Of a DNA stretch of 64,000 nucleotides, positions 1 to 8,617 are shown one piece after another. The notes under the pieces were generated by a model that was given only the letters and a program-made list of their open reading frames with translations, ran no database searches and had not been told where the DNA came from. How positions within the stretch are numbered: the stretch's first letter is position 1; every line of letters begins with the position of its first letter. Source of the DNA: Pirellulales bacterium (GTDB taxonomy: Bacteria > Planctomycetota > Planctomycetia > Pirellulales > JAEUIK01); contig JAIBBZ010000005.1 of assembly GCA_019694435.1 (NCBI GenBank), positions 1-64,000 of the forward strand, read 5' to 3'. Position numbers and translations under genes: made by a program.

Positions 1-107
1 AAGAGTGCTGCCGTCGCCGATTGCCGGTTGACCCCAGATCGACCAACGGCTACGACAGCGCCACCAGCGGCTCCCCCGCCGCAACGCCCGCAAAAAAGCA
101 CACCCCG

Positions 108-180
108 GCGCCTGTAGCTCAGGGGATAGAGCAGCGGTTTCCTAAACCGCAGGTCGCAGGTTCGAATCCTGCCAGGCGCA
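108..180 (+). tRNA. tRNA-Arg (anticodon CCU)
   Basis: A full cloverleaf can be drawn: acceptor stem GCGCCTG/CAGGCGC, D arm with GCTC/GAGC, anticodon stem GCGGT/ACCGC with loop TTCCTAA, and T arm GCAGG-TTCGAAT-CCTGC, with discriminator A at 180. No CCA is encoded. The 3' 52 bases served as the attachment site, so the gene is rebuilt after integration with its 5' part from the host. Confidence 0.97.
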
Positions 181-1645
181 ATAAGTCACACGGCGACACT
201 GAAGGACATTGTGCGTCGAACGTCCCCTGTGGCATGCGCTTATGACTATCGGTGTTCGAATCGCGTAAACCCTTTGACGAGTCGTTGAGCGTCGGTTGAT
301 GACACAAAACGTCATCAGTTCCTGCAACCGGGCCTGCAACCAAATCTTCCGCCTCAACCGGTACTTCTACAGTACAACCGACAATCGCACCGCTACCCGG
401 CGGCGGATTCAGGCTGGCAATCGCCGCCGCGTGGTCGGCCAATTCCAAGTGGGTATAGCGGTTGGCCGTCAGCCGGGGATCCGAATGCCGGGCCAGCTTT
501 TGGGCCAGGGTGAGGCTGACGCCAGCGCGGCCCAGATTGCTGATGAACGTGTGGCGGTTGGCATGGAAGTCCGCAAACAACCCCTGCTCGTCTTGATAGA
601 GCAAGAAATCGCTCCGCTCACGCTTGGACCGTTCGTCGCTAGAAACGGCTTCCGTGAGCCAGCGCATTCGGGCTTGGCTCAAGTCGTGACGCATCATCTT
701 GGCGGTCTTGCGAAAATGTCCCTTGGCCGAGTGCAGGTGAAACAAGGGCTCGCCCTGTTTGAAATTTCGGTTGTCGATCCAACTTTGCAGCCGGGCAACG
801 ACGTAGGGATGCAACGGAATCTCATCGTGACGACGCCGTTTGCTGTAACCGGCAGCAACGGAGATTTTTGGCGCCGGTTCGTCAAGGTGGCACGACGCCA
901 GAGTCAATGACGCAAGCTCTCCGCGCCGGTAACCCGTCCAGGCGGCCAAGACGTAGAGCATCGCCCGATCGGGACCGCTCAGACCTTCGATCGTCGGTCC
1001 AATCTCGGCTTCGGCAACCAGCCGGCGAAACTCATCTTCGCTCAGCGATCGGCGATCGTGTCGCCGGTCGGCATCGACGTTGATCCGCTTCAGTTCGGCC
1101 AGCGGATTTCGCGGCAGGCGATTGCGGCGTACGAGCCAATTGCAGAACGACTTGATCGCATCCAAATAAAAGTTGCTCGTTTGTGCCGAGAACCGCTGGG
1201 ACGTATCGCGCTGCTGGCTAAGCCAACGCTCGACCTTCGTTTCGTCAACGAGCGTAATACGCGAAAAGCCACATTTGTCGCAGAGGCGCCGAATCCGTCC
1301 GACGGTTTGTTTGACGTGCTTGGCCGAAGCCCCCTTCGCCTTGAGATGTTGTTCATAGTCGCCGAGATGCTCGGCCAACGGACGCTTGGCGTGCGCCTCG
1401 CACGGATCGACGAGACCGGCGAAGTCGCGCTCGGCCTGGCGCACCAACTCAGCAAGCATCGCGCGAGCCGCGGTTTTGTCGGTTGCCAAGGGCACGCGAT
1501 GCATGCGTCCACTGGCATCCCGAAACTCGCCGTACCATTTGCGGCTCTTCTCGCGGACGGCTTGGGCTCCTGGTGTCGCCTTGGCGACACGCTTGCCCGC
1601 CTCATCCACATAGCGAGTCACCGACATCCGAAACAGGCTTGCCAT
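119..1645 (-). CDS. Tyrosine site-specific integrase of the element
   Basis: A 508-aa phage-type integrase that should catalyse recombination between the tRNA site and the circular element. A SAM-like core-binding region lies around residues 85-185. The catalytic domain shows Arg240/241 in TGYRRGEL, His361-x-x-Arg364, His387 and the nucleophile Tyr397. It sits next to the tRNA 3' end, the usual place for a tRNA-targeting integrase. The C-terminal tail (about 420-508) is not part of the family core. Its last residues are read through the att core and stop at 119 in the host-derived half of the tRNA, so the C-terminus depends on integration state. It lies just downstream of a small helix-turn-helix gene. 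Confidence 0.93.
   Translation of the reverse strand: MASLFRMSVTRYVDEAGKRVAKATPGAQAVREKSRKWYGEFRDASGRMHRVPLATDKTAARAMLAELVRQAERDFAGLVDPCEAHAKRPLAEHLGDYEQHLKAKGASAKHVKQTVGRIRRLCDKCGFSRITLVDETKVERWLSQQRDTSQRFSAQTSNFYLDAIKSFCNWLVRRNRLPRNPLAELKRINVDADRRHDRRSLSEDEFRRLVAEAEIGPTIEGLSGPDRAMLYVLAAWTGYRRGELASLTLASCHLDEPAPKISVAAGYSKRRRHDEIPLHPYVVARLQSWIDNRNFKQGEPLFHLHSAKGHFRKTAKMMRHDLSQARMRWLTEAVSSDERSKRERSDFLLYQDEQGLFADFHANRHTFISNLGRAGVSLTLAQKLARHSDPRLTANRYTHLELADHAAAIASLNPPPGSGAIVGCTVEVPVEAEDLVAGPVAGTDDVLCHQPTLNDSSKGLRDSNTDSHKRMPQGTFDAQCPSVSPCDLLRLAGFEPATCGLGNRCSIP
129..180. repeat. attL core (52-bp direct repeat)
   Basis: Identical to 55685-55736. Identity ends sharply on both sides (a versus g just after the repeat). 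It covers the tRNA from the end of the D arm to the discriminator base. The integrase reading frame runs through it in the minus direction. Confidence 0.95.
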
Positions 1646-1651
1646 GATGAA

Positions 1652-1918
1652 TCATCCTGCGGGACGCTGAGTAGGGTTGAATTGCCAGGTCGCGCGGTCC
1701 GGACAGCCGGCGGCGATCCAGGCGTTGATCTCGGTAAGCCGCCAGCGAGGGCTGCGGCCGATGTGCAGCGGTTGCGGCAGCTTGGCGCCGCTGAGGAGCC
1801 GCCAAAGCGTCCGCTTCGACACTTTGAGGATCGTAGCGAGTTCGTCGGCACAGATCAGCAAATCGGCGCCGAGAACATCGGCTGGCTGGTTCAGTGGGTC
1901 GGATGGGCGGCGAATCAT
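1652..1918 (-). CDS. AlpA/excisionase-like helix-turn-helix protein
   Basis: An 88-aa protein with a MerR/AlpA-type DNA-binding fold: a segment reading ADELATILKVSKRTLWRLL (about residues 24-42) followed by a wing with RSPRWRLTEINAW. Such proteins act as recombination directionality factors or as regulators of the integrase. The start at 1918 overlaps the stop of the upstream coupling-protein gene as ATGA, implying translational coupling, and the integrase begins 7 bases after its stop. A longer upstream extension is open but overlaps the upstream gene, so the short form is preferred. An excisionase role is inferred from position and fold. Confidence 0.8.
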   Translation of the reverse strand: MIRRPSDPLNQPADVLGADLLICADELATILKVSKRTLWRLLSGAKLPQPLHIGRSPRWRLTEINAWIAAGCPDRATWQFNPTQRPAG

Positions 1919-3480
1919 GGCAAAGATTCCGGAGGCTCGGGCATATCGTGGTCCGGATGGCCGTCGAGCGGGCCCAGGTCGTCGGCCAGGTCCCACGGAT
2001 CGAAGCGCAATGTCGACGGGGGCGACGGCCTCTTCCCCTTCGCCGGCTTGCGCGGCTGGGGTTGGGGTCCGGCGAATTTCTCTTTCTCTGCCTTGGTCCA
2101 CGGCCGCAGCAATTGGCACCAGCGGTCGCGCGGGACGAATTCCGGAACGCTCGGGTCCGGGCGGACCATCGCGTCGCCGAACAGTTCCTCGCCGGGAATC
2201 GTGGCGACAAAACACCCCTTGGAACGGAGAATGTAGTAGCCGCTCAGGCCGTCTTCGGGCGTACAGGTTGGCGTGTTCATCAGTTCCGACGGCAACGCGC
2301 TCTTGCGGATCGCCTTTTGGCGGGACTCGGTATGGCTACGGCCTTGGGGCGATTGGCTGACGCTGGTCGAGGTCTGCTCAATCTCCTGGTCGCCAAACAG
2401 CGACGAGGCCCATTCGGCCGTGACCGGACATTCCAAGCGGCCGATGAACCGATTGGCGAACAGGCCCAACAGTTCGTCCGCCAGGTGGGGTCCGTACATC
2501 TGGGCATCGCGCAGAGAGCAGACCGATTGCACAGAGGCCATCAGCACTGCGCCCCCGGACCGTCCGCGCTTCGCGAGCGAGAGAATGCCGTCGAGCTTGC
2601 CGGCCTCGCCGAGTTCGTCATAGACGAAGTACGACCGTCGCTCGAACGAATCCGGCAAGTTCAAAGTCAGGTCGAATGCCCGCTTGGAAATACAGCGGTT
2701 GATCGCGTTCATGGCCGTACGGCTGGAATCGGAGTTGCCCAGCACGAGGATCAGATCGCTGGTGGCCCACTCGTCGATGGAGATCCGCGTCGTGGCCGCT
2801 TCCCAAGCCGCAGCCACCGGCTCCAGCGGCAACAACTTGGTGGCGATCGTGGACATGATATTGGCCACGAGTTTGCGGTCGTAGAAGTACCGCGCCACGA
2901 TCGACTTGGTCTGGGGATGGCGGCAGAGCACGCGTTTGAGCAATCGCGGATTCGACAGAGCGCGAATCACGTCCCCCAGCGTCCAATCGACTTCCGAGAG
3001 CATGAAACTCAGCATCACACCGTAGAGCAGATGGCGGGCCGCGTCCGAAAAGAACGGCTGGCTTTCGTGGATTGACGGAATCAGGGTGAAGGCGATCTCG
3101 ACGGCGATCCGCGGCTCGCGCACGTCGTCGCAAATTGACCACGCCGCTCCACGCTTATCCCACGGATTGAGAGTCACAATCCGTGCCTGGGGTGCGAGCG
3201 CATGAAGCAACGGCAACATATTCTGTTTGGCGTCGTAAATGATGGCCCGTTGATCGGGGCGAACGCCGACCCAGCGCAGCGCCGAGCGGAGCAGCGCATT
3301 GAGCAGCGTGCTCTTACCGCTGCCGGGCGCACCGACCAATAAGAATCCTCCGGTCGCTTCGCGCGGATCGAGCGACTCGACGCCAAACCGCAGGGCGTCG
3401 TCTTGGGGGGAGACTGCGTCGGGCAGTGGTTGTTCCGAAGGGCGAAACAACGCCTGCCGAATTCTCTGGAGCCAGTTCAT
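1915..3480 (-). CDS. TraD/TrwB-like coupling ATPase
   Basis: A 521-aa P-loop ATPase of the FtsK/TraD/VirD4 superfamily, expected to link the relaxosome to a secretion channel and pump DNA. Walker A GAPGSGKST is at about 50-58 and Walker B YFVYDELGE at about 284-292, followed by a typical KRGRSGG segment and a conserved Gln (ASVQS). The N-terminus has no transmembrane segments, unlike classic VirD4. A separate small membrane protein is encoded just upstream, as if the membrane anchor were split off. It lies in a transfer operon with the relaxase and overlaps the next gene by 4 bases. Confidence 0.85.
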   Translation of the reverse strand: MNWLQRIRQALFRPSEQPLPDAVSPQDDALRFGVESLDPREATGGFLLVGAPGSGKSTLLNALLRSALRWVGVRPDQRAIIYDAKQNMLPLLHALAPQARIVTLNPWDKRGAAWSICDDVREPRIAVEIAFTLIPSIHESQPFFSDAARHLLYGVMLSFMLSEVDWTLGDVIRALSNPRLLKRVLCRHPQTKSIVARYFYDRKLVANIMSTIATKLLPLEPVAAAWEAATTRISIDEWATSDLILVLGNSDSSRTAMNAINRCISKRAFDLTLNLPDSFERRSYFVYDELGEAGKLDGILSLAKRGRSGGAVLMASVQSVCSLRDAQMYGPHLADELLGLFANRFIGRLECPVTAEWASSLFGDQEIEQTSTSVSQSPQGRSHTESRQKAIRKSALPSELMNTPTCTPEDGLSGYYILRSKGCFVATIPGEELFGDAMVRPDPSVPEFVPRDRWCQLLRPWTKAEKEKFAGPQPQPRKPAKGKRPSPPSTLRFDPWDLADDLGPLDGHPDHDMPEPPESLP

Positions 3481-3506
3481 GAGCGATCGTCTCCTGCTCG
3501 GCGTCT

Positions 3507-3923
3507 CTAGCGGCGGCTGCTGTTACCACCGCGGGTCTCGACCGACCGGCGCACAAGCGATCGACCGCGTACCGGGGAAGCTGCCTTCGGCGTGGTGTCG
3601 CGCCGTTCGACCGGACGGCCCCGCAAGTGGTCCGAGGATGGGGTTGCCTGAGAGCCAAACGTCCATCGCGCTGCCAACATCGTCGCGACGGCCACCAGTA
3701 CGATGGCGATCGGGCCCGCCGAGATAACGCTGAACAGGAACGACAGTCCGATCACGAGGAACAGAGCACCTGCCCAGAGGGTTGCGCCGATTCGTAGACA
3801 GGCGAGGAGCGGAAAGGTCAAAAAGAAGATCCCCTGGGCCAACGGCCGCAGTGCAGGCGGGTAATCTTCCCAGTCCGGAACCGACACGAATTGCGACTTG
3901 GGCTTGTGCTGCGGATCGTTCAT
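3507..3923 (-). CDS. Small membrane protein of the mobilization operon
   Basis: A 138-aa protein with two strongly hydrophobic stretches at about residues 29-85 (FFLTFPLLACLRIGATLWAG and following), enough for two or three membrane segments, then a basic cytoplasmic tail of about 50 residues rich in Arg. It overlaps the relaxase stop by 4 bases (ATGA) and precedes the coupling ATPase, which lacks its own membrane domain. A role as membrane anchor for the coupling protein is inferred from position only. No enzyme motif is seen. Confidence 0.7.
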   Translation of the reverse strand: MNDPQHKPKSQFVSVPDWEDYPPALRPLAQGIFFLTFPLLACLRIGATLWAGALFLVIGLSFLFSVISAGPIAIVLVAVATMLAARWTFGSQATPSSDHLRGRPVERRDTTPKAASPVRGRSLVRRSVETRGGNSSRR

Positions 3924-6634
3924 CGCTCGATCTCCAGGTTGGGGCCGCGACGCTTGTGCTGGGGTGGGTCCACCAGATCGTGCGCCAGCCGCTTGGCCCG
4001 TGACCGCGAGATGCTTCGTGCCAGATCCTTGAGTTCCTCGCCGGCGTGCAACTGATCGACGAAGATCGTCGTCGACTCGCGAGCCCGGCTCGCTTGGACG
4101 TAGGTCAATTCACGGTCGACCATCTTGCCCCCCAAGAGCATCAACACGTTGGCGGCCGTGCGGCCCTGCATCTTGTGAGTCGTGGCCGCATACGACAGGC
4201 CCACGGCGTCCCGATCGAGCGCCCGCAGGGGCACCACGACGACCGGCTGGGTTCGCTCGTCGCCACGTCCCGTCAAGACGCTGTGGTCCAGACGCACGAC
4301 CAACCGCTCGGTGGTCGGATCGACCGACACGACGGTACCCTGATGGCCGTTTTCGATGCCCGCGGCGCGGTAAGCCTTGTGAAACAGCACCCGATCGCCG
4401 CGGTAGATGGTGCCTTCGGCAACCCGCCCGCCGTTATGTTGGGCGACTTGCTGTTGGGCTTGGCGTTCGCGTTGGCAGCGCCGATTGAGGGCCTGGGCCT
4501 CGCGTCGGGTCTGGGTGAGAATTAGGTGATCTTGCGGCCGCTCGATGGCTCCCGCCGCGACCCAAGCGTCGACCAGCTTGTGCAGCGTGTCGAGCTTGTT
4601 CTTGCCGATCGTCAACCGGCCTTGCTGGGCGTAGATCGCAAGTGCCTCGTCCCCCTTCCCTTCACGGATCAACTGGACGGCCTGCCGATCCGCATCGTGC
4701 CGTTGGCGGCGGTTCTCCAAGAGGGTCGGACCACCCACCTCGGCGGCGATCCGACCGAACGGTCCACCGGCGCCGATCGGCGAGAGTTGCCCGTCATCGC
4801 CCATCAGCACCAGGGTGGCCCCCACCTTGCGGGCATGATGCAGGCAACGGGCCGTGGTTCGCGTGTCCAGCATGCCGGCCTCGTCGATGATCCAGACGTC
4901 CCGTTTCGAGAGCGCGACTTCACTTCGCCGCGACTGGCTCGGCAGCCCCCGCGCTGCCCGCCAAAAATCTCGCAGGCCATGCTGAAGCCGATCCTGGATG
5001 CGGTCCCGCGTGGGCCGGTCGAGGTGGTATTCGTAGCTGGCAATCGTGCGACTGGTGATCTGCGCCTGCTGGGCCAATTCTTCCTTGGCGATTCCACTAA
5101 GGGCCGCGCCGCGGACCCGATATCCGGCCGCCTCGAAGGCTTGTCGTAGCGCGTCGGCGACGAACGTCTTGCCCGAGCCGGCGATTCCGGTGAGGGTTCG
5201 CAGTTGGGCGGTGGACTGGAGGATTTTGGTCACGGCGCGTCGTTGTTCGGCCGTGGCGGTCGCATGCGAGCCCAGCGCCGCGTCGATCTGCGCCTGGTTC
5301 ACCGTGGCACCTGGCCCCGTCTTGAGGGCGGCCACATCGGCCAGGAGCTTTTGTTCATGGGCCCAGGAGGCACGGGTGGTGAAGTGCCGCTCGCCTTGCC
5401 GATCGCGCAGTTGGACCAGATCCGAATGGACCTCCAAGTCACGGTCGATGCGGGCGACGATCTGCAATCCGTCGGCGCCCGTGTGGCAGAGCCGTTCGGC
5501 GACGCGCTGGATCAATTCTTGTCGCGTGAAGCTGGCCGCGGTTTGCGTCAGTTCGGCCGCCGCCTCGCGGAGGGCCACCGGGTAGGGATCGAGCGGTTGC
5601 GCAACGCGCTGAGTAAGCAGTTTCTCGATCTGTTCGGGTCCGAAACCGTGCGCGCGTGCCTCACGCTCCCACTGGGCAAACAACACCTCGCGCGGAGGTG
5701 TGGGCTGTTTGGGTAAGCGGGTTTTTTCTTGGGCAATTGCCTTGGCCCGGGCCGAGCCTAAGCCGGTCAATCGCAATTCGCCCTGGACGAATTCTTCAAT
5801 TTCATCGTGGCGCGAGGACCAGAACTTGCGCAGCGATTGGGGAATGCCCTCGATTTCGGCCCAACCCCGCATGCGCCGATTCTCGTCTTGTGCGGGAACG
5901 AGCGGCAGGTTGACACGCTGCAAAATTTCGTTCGATAGCAGGCACCGCCAGATGGGCCCCAGCGTTCTCGCCCAGTCGAATAGCAGCCGCGTGTGGATGG
6001 CCGACCAGCGCCCGTCCTCGGTCTGCCCCAGGTTGGCGATCACCAGATGGCGATGGCGGTGCGGCTGAGGCGTTTCGGCACGGCTCGTGTCATGATCGAC
6101 CATGGCGACCACCAGATCGGCGTGGTACTGATCGACACCCAAAAACCCACGCCGGGCCAGCTTGAATTGGGCTTCGATGAAGGCCAGCAGCCGCTTGGCG
6201 GCCGCATCGATCGCCGCTTCGATCGCCTTCCGAACCTGTTCACCCCCCGCGGCCCAGACGATGTTCAATGCGGCCGGCAACGTCAGGCAAAGGTCGACAC
6301 CAGGGCACCGCTCGCGCGCTTGCCGCTTGCGTTTGGCAAGCGTGTTCAAGGGTGACGGCTCGATTGTCGCTAGGGTTGCGGGTTTTGGCTTGCGTTTGCG
6401 CACAGGCACGAGCGGCTGGCCGGAGAGCGGATCGCAGCCGGCCAGAACCGCAAGCAACGTCTCAAATGTGGGCGGGCCGGTCAGGCCGAGCGTCTTCGCC
6501 CCACGACCGGCCCACTGTGCAAGCACCCGTCCGTCGCCCGCGTAATACGCTGCCGACTCGGCGTAGTAACGAGCCGCGTCCGCAGCGCCACCGCCGGGCA
6601 CGTCGGAGCCCAGGACTTTGATGATGACGACCAT
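3920..6634 (-). CDS. MobF-family relaxase-helicase (TrwC/TraI-like)
   Basis: A 904-aa conjugative relaxase expected to nick one strand at oriT, stay covalently bound to it, and unwind the plasmid. The N-terminus has tyrosine pairs at 23/24 and 30/31. The three-His metal motif PHRHRH (192, 194, 196) follows TSR, as in MobF relaxases. A basic insertion lies at about 78-110. The C-terminal half is a RecD2/TraI-type helicase with Walker A GIAGSGKT (483-490) and DEAG (584-587), ending with the UvrD-like signature around THKMQGRTA. Size fits TrwC. The usual SAPKS motif is replaced by LPAAL. The next gene starts inside its stop codon. Confidence 0.92.
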   Translation of the reverse strand: MVVIIKVLGSDVPGGGAADAARYYAESAAYYAGDGRVLAQWAGRGAKTLGLTGPPTFETLLAVLAGCDPLSGQPLVPVRKRKPKPATLATIEPSPLNTLAKRKRQARERCPGVDLCLTLPAALNIVWAAGGEQVRKAIEAAIDAAAKRLLAFIEAQFKLARRGFLGVDQYHADLVVAMVDHDTSRAETPQPHRHRHLVIANLGQTEDGRWSAIHTRLLFDWARTLGPIWRCLLSNEILQRVNLPLVPAQDENRRMRGWAEIEGIPQSLRKFWSSRHDEIEEFVQGELRLTGLGSARAKAIAQEKTRLPKQPTPPREVLFAQWEREARAHGFGPEQIEKLLTQRVAQPLDPYPVALREAAAELTQTAASFTRQELIQRVAERLCHTGADGLQIVARIDRDLEVHSDLVQLRDRQGERHFTTRASWAHEQKLLADVAALKTGPGATVNQAQIDAALGSHATATAEQRRAVTKILQSTAQLRTLTGIAGSGKTFVADALRQAFEAAGYRVRGAALSGIAKEELAQQAQITSRTIASYEYHLDRPTRDRIQDRLQHGLRDFWRAARGLPSQSRRSEVALSKRDVWIIDEAGMLDTRTTARCLHHARKVGATLVLMGDDGQLSPIGAGGPFGRIAAEVGGPTLLENRRQRHDADRQAVQLIREGKGDEALAIYAQQGRLTIGKNKLDTLHKLVDAWVAAGAIERPQDHLILTQTRREAQALNRRCQRERQAQQQVAQHNGGRVAEGTIYRGDRVLFHKAYRAAGIENGHQGTVVSVDPTTERLVVRLDHSVLTGRGDERTQPVVVVPLRALDRDAVGLSYAATTHKMQGRTAANVLMLLGGKMVDRELTYVQASRARESTTIFVDQLHAGEELKDLARSISRSRAKRLAHDLVDPPQHKRRGPNLEIER

Positions 6635-6693
6635 AATCTCACCGGCTCAATCCGTGGGGTGGGCTGGCTGAGGTGTGTGCAAGGAGAACGGGA

Positions 6694-7017
6694 TCAGTGC
6701 TTCAGGTTTTCGCGGATCAACTGCCGAGCCTCTTCGGCCGGCATCTGCCCGGCGATCGTCAGCACGGCAAACAACCCCCGGGCGTGATGGGTCCGCAGTT
6801 CGCGTTGACCTTCCGCCAACTCGTCGAGCACCCGCTGGAGATCGGCCAGTTGCTGGTCTCGTCGCTCCCGCTCCGTCGAATAAAGGATGGTGTGGATTGC
6901 TCCCCTCACCCACTCCCCACGCGACACGCCGAACCGCCGGCGCGCTTCGTCGAGCAGGCGCAGAAAATCGGCATCAGCACGAAAAGAGACGGTCGCGGTA
7001 CGCTTGCGCGGTGACAT
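6694..7017 (-). CDS. Ribbon-helix-helix relaxosome accessory protein (predicted)
   Basis: A 107-aa protein whose N-terminal 45 residues fit a ribbon-helix-helix DNA-binding domain (beta strand TATVSFRADADF, then helices with GVSRGEWVRGAI). A coiled-coil-like helical tail follows with many Glu, Arg and Leu. TrwA and similar small proteins upstream of MobF relaxases bind oriT and repress the operon, and position suggests the same here. Three direct repeats of about 11 bp lie 120-160 bases upstream and could be its operators. The function is inferred. Confidence 0.72.
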   Translation of the reverse strand: MSPRKRTATVSFRADADFLRLLDEARRRFGVSRGEWVRGAIHTILYSTERERRDQQLADLQRVLDELAEGQRELRTHHARGLFAVLTIAGQMPAEEARQLIRENLKH

Positions 7018-7175
7018 TGGCTTTTTGTCTACAAGTTGTGGACGGACTTAAGTCGTGTCGGCTTCACGTTTTGCCTGGTCGTCGAAGCTCAGCCGTCCGC
7101 ACTCCGTGCAATGGTGCGTTGGATTTGTAAAGAGTCTTTTTTGAGGGAGTTTTCGGGGAGATTTTGGGGAGTTAG
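7018..7175. other. Candidate oriT / operator region with 11-bp direct repeats
   Basis: Between the accessory-protein gene and the next upstream gene lie a perfect palindrome GACTTAAGTC (7045-7054), an imperfect inverted pair TGTGGACGG...CCGTCCGCA about 46 bases apart, and three tandem units with 11-bp spacing (7144-7154, 7155-7165, 7166-7175; consensus GGGGAGNTTTN). MobF oriTs usually lie here. No nick site can be assigned from sequence alone. Confidence 0.45.
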
Positions 7176-7561
7176 CGGGCAGCGATCCGCTCGATGAATT
7201 CGACTACGATCGCCGGCCTGCCTTGCCCATCGTCGACGACGATTGCCCGCATGCGATTGGCGTTCAGTAAGGGAACACTGCCGGCAATCTCGGCGAGCGT
7301 TTCGGAGTCTTCGGCGAACGGAATCACCTCGTAGGCATCAAGCAGGAATTCAGAAGATTGCCCGGGCTGCGGATTGCGACCGACGGCCGTCACGACGGCC
7401 CGGACCAACCGCCGCAAGTTCCAGCCCTCGGTCACGTCGTCGCCCAGAAGCAACCGGCCTGAGTCCCAAGACACGGCCACGCGAAACGGGCAACCAAGCG
7501 GCATGGTTTGCGCGGTGACTTCGATCAGGTCTTGGGCTTTGGGGTCGAAGGTCTTGTTCAT
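7172..7561 (-). CDS. Conserved hypothetical element protein
   Basis: A 129-aa acidic soluble protein (start MNKTFDPKAQ; an in-frame ATG 24 bases further upstream is also possible). It has no signal peptide, membrane segment or recognised catalytic motif. Predicted structure is mixed alpha/beta with a well-kept C-terminal block (RAIVVDDGQGRPAIVVEFIE). It is the first gene of a string of small minus-strand genes between the transfer genes and the vWA cassette. The stop codon lies within the third 11-bp direct repeat of the candidate oriT. Function unknown. Confidence 0.65.
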   Translation of the reverse strand: MNKTFDPKAQDLIEVTAQTMPLGCPFRVAVSWDSGRLLLGDDVTEGWNLRRLVRAVVTAVGRNPQPGQSSEFLLDAYEVIPFAEDSETLAEIAGSVPLLNANRMRAIVVDDGQGRPAIVVEFIERIAAR

Positions 7562-7669
7562 GGTGTTCTCAGTTATTCGATGCACCCTTCCGCTGCATTG
7601 ACTCGCCCGGCGGCGAGTCGATGCCCGTGGAATGCTACAGGGGAACGACTCGCTCCAGCTTGCTGTCTG

Positions 7670-8152
7670 CTATGGGGCCTTCCCCGTCGTCGGCGCGGTC
7701 TTGACCAACTCCGCGACCACTTGCGGGCATTCTTCGGCCAACCAGAACGCAAACACCTGCTGCCCCTGCTCGTCTTCCATGCGGACAGCGACGATCTGCT
7801 CGACTTGCTCGTCCTCGCTTGCGTTCGGATAGAGGACGCCGAAACGGTAGAAGCATTCACCCGTACCGCGCCGCAAGGGGAACGAGAACGCAGCCAGCAG
7901 CAGATTCAACCGCAGGGCCTGACTCTGCCAAGGGCGGTCACGAGGCGGCACGGACAGGCAGCGGGCATCGATGCCGGGCGAGACATACAGGGGGCTCCAA
8001 TAGCCGGCCGCTTCGGCTAGTTCCGCGTCGACCGGACGCAGTTCGTCGATTGACAGACTGCCGCACAGGGGGCAATCGGGCTCGGATTGCCGCGGACGGC
8101 CGAACCACTGGCCGACCGTTTGGGCGAACTTGCGGCTGGTTTTGCGGAACAT
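7670..8152 (-). CDS. Hypothetical protein with one CxxC motif
   Basis: A 160-aa protein with a basic N-terminus, then CPLCG at about residues 27-31, which could hold a metal with other residues, and an acidic C-terminus. The start ATG at 8152 shares one base with the stop codon of the upstream gene (TGATG) and has the ribosome-binding site GGAGGAAG 6 bases upstream, so the two genes are translationally coupled. A start codon one triplet earlier (TTG) is also open. Function unknown. Confidence 0.65.
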   Translation of the reverse strand: MFRKTSRKFAQTVGQWFGRPRQSEPDCPLCGSLSIDELRPVDAELAEAAGYWSPLYVSPGIDARCLSVPPRDRPWQSQALRLNLLLAAFSFPLRRGTGECFYRFGVLYPNASEDEQVEQIVAVRMEDEQGQQVFAFWLAEECPQVVAELVKTAPTTGKAP

Positions 8153-8517
8153 CAATCTTCCTCCGGCAGCAAGATTGTCATCACCGGTTCGCCGGCATCA
8201 CCCGGCCCGATCACTGCTTTCAATTGCACCTGTTGCGGACCGGTCGCGTCGTTCTGCACAAGCACCGTGAAGATGACCTCGGAGCGGTCCAGGCTTCGCC
8301 GGACCGACCAGCCGAGCATCGTCAACACGTCCCACGTTCTGCCTGTCTCATCCTGCCAATCGCACGCTTTGGGCACGCGGATACAAAGCTCGTAAACGGC
8401 CCGCGTGACGGCGGTGGGGTGCTTGAAGCCGGCCTCGTGCACCAACGCCAGCGGAAGCTCAACGAGCACACCGTCGTCGATTGCTTGCTTTCTTGAATAC
8501 TGTGAGATGACTTCCAT
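8152..8517 (-). CDS. DUF6573-like element protein
   Basis: A 121-aa protein beginning MEVISQYSRKQAIDDG after a strong ribosome-binding site (GAGGAGG). The pattern of R-QAI-DGVLVEL, an AGFKHPTAVTRAVYE block and WDVLTML resembles DUF6573, a family of unknown function common on plasmids and integrative elements. That assignment is from memory of the family pattern and is moderate. It is coupled to the downstream CxxC protein. An upstream extension of 22 residues is open but starts before the ribosome-binding site and is rejected. Confidence 0.72.
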   Translation of the reverse strand: MEVISQYSRKQAIDDGVLVELPLALVHEAGFKHPTAVTRAVYELCIRVPKACDWQDETGRTWDVLTMLGWSVRRSLDRSEVIFTVLVQNDATGPQQVQLKAVIGPGDAGEPVMTILLPEED

Positions 8518-8562
8518 GTTCTGTTCCCTCCTCTGCTGTTCATTGCAGCCACGGCCGCCGAT

Positions 8563-8599
8563 GCCGCCGGAGGCCCCTTCCATGGGGGCCGCAGGCGGC
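8563..8599 (-). terminator. GC-rich hairpin between two element genes
   Basis: GCCGCC..GGCCCC-loop-GGGGGCC..GGCGGC forms a very stable stem with a small internal loop, just downstream of the 8618-8887 gene. There is no long U-run, so it could be a weak terminator or an mRNA-stabilising hairpin. Confidence 0.45.
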
Positions 8600-8617
8600 C
8601 CGGCGGCCTAAAGCTCA

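Noticed and set aside
1058-3075. Plus-strand frames of 390 aa opposite integrase and coupling-protein genes
   Set aside because: No start signals or domains; they mirror well-supported minus-strand genes.
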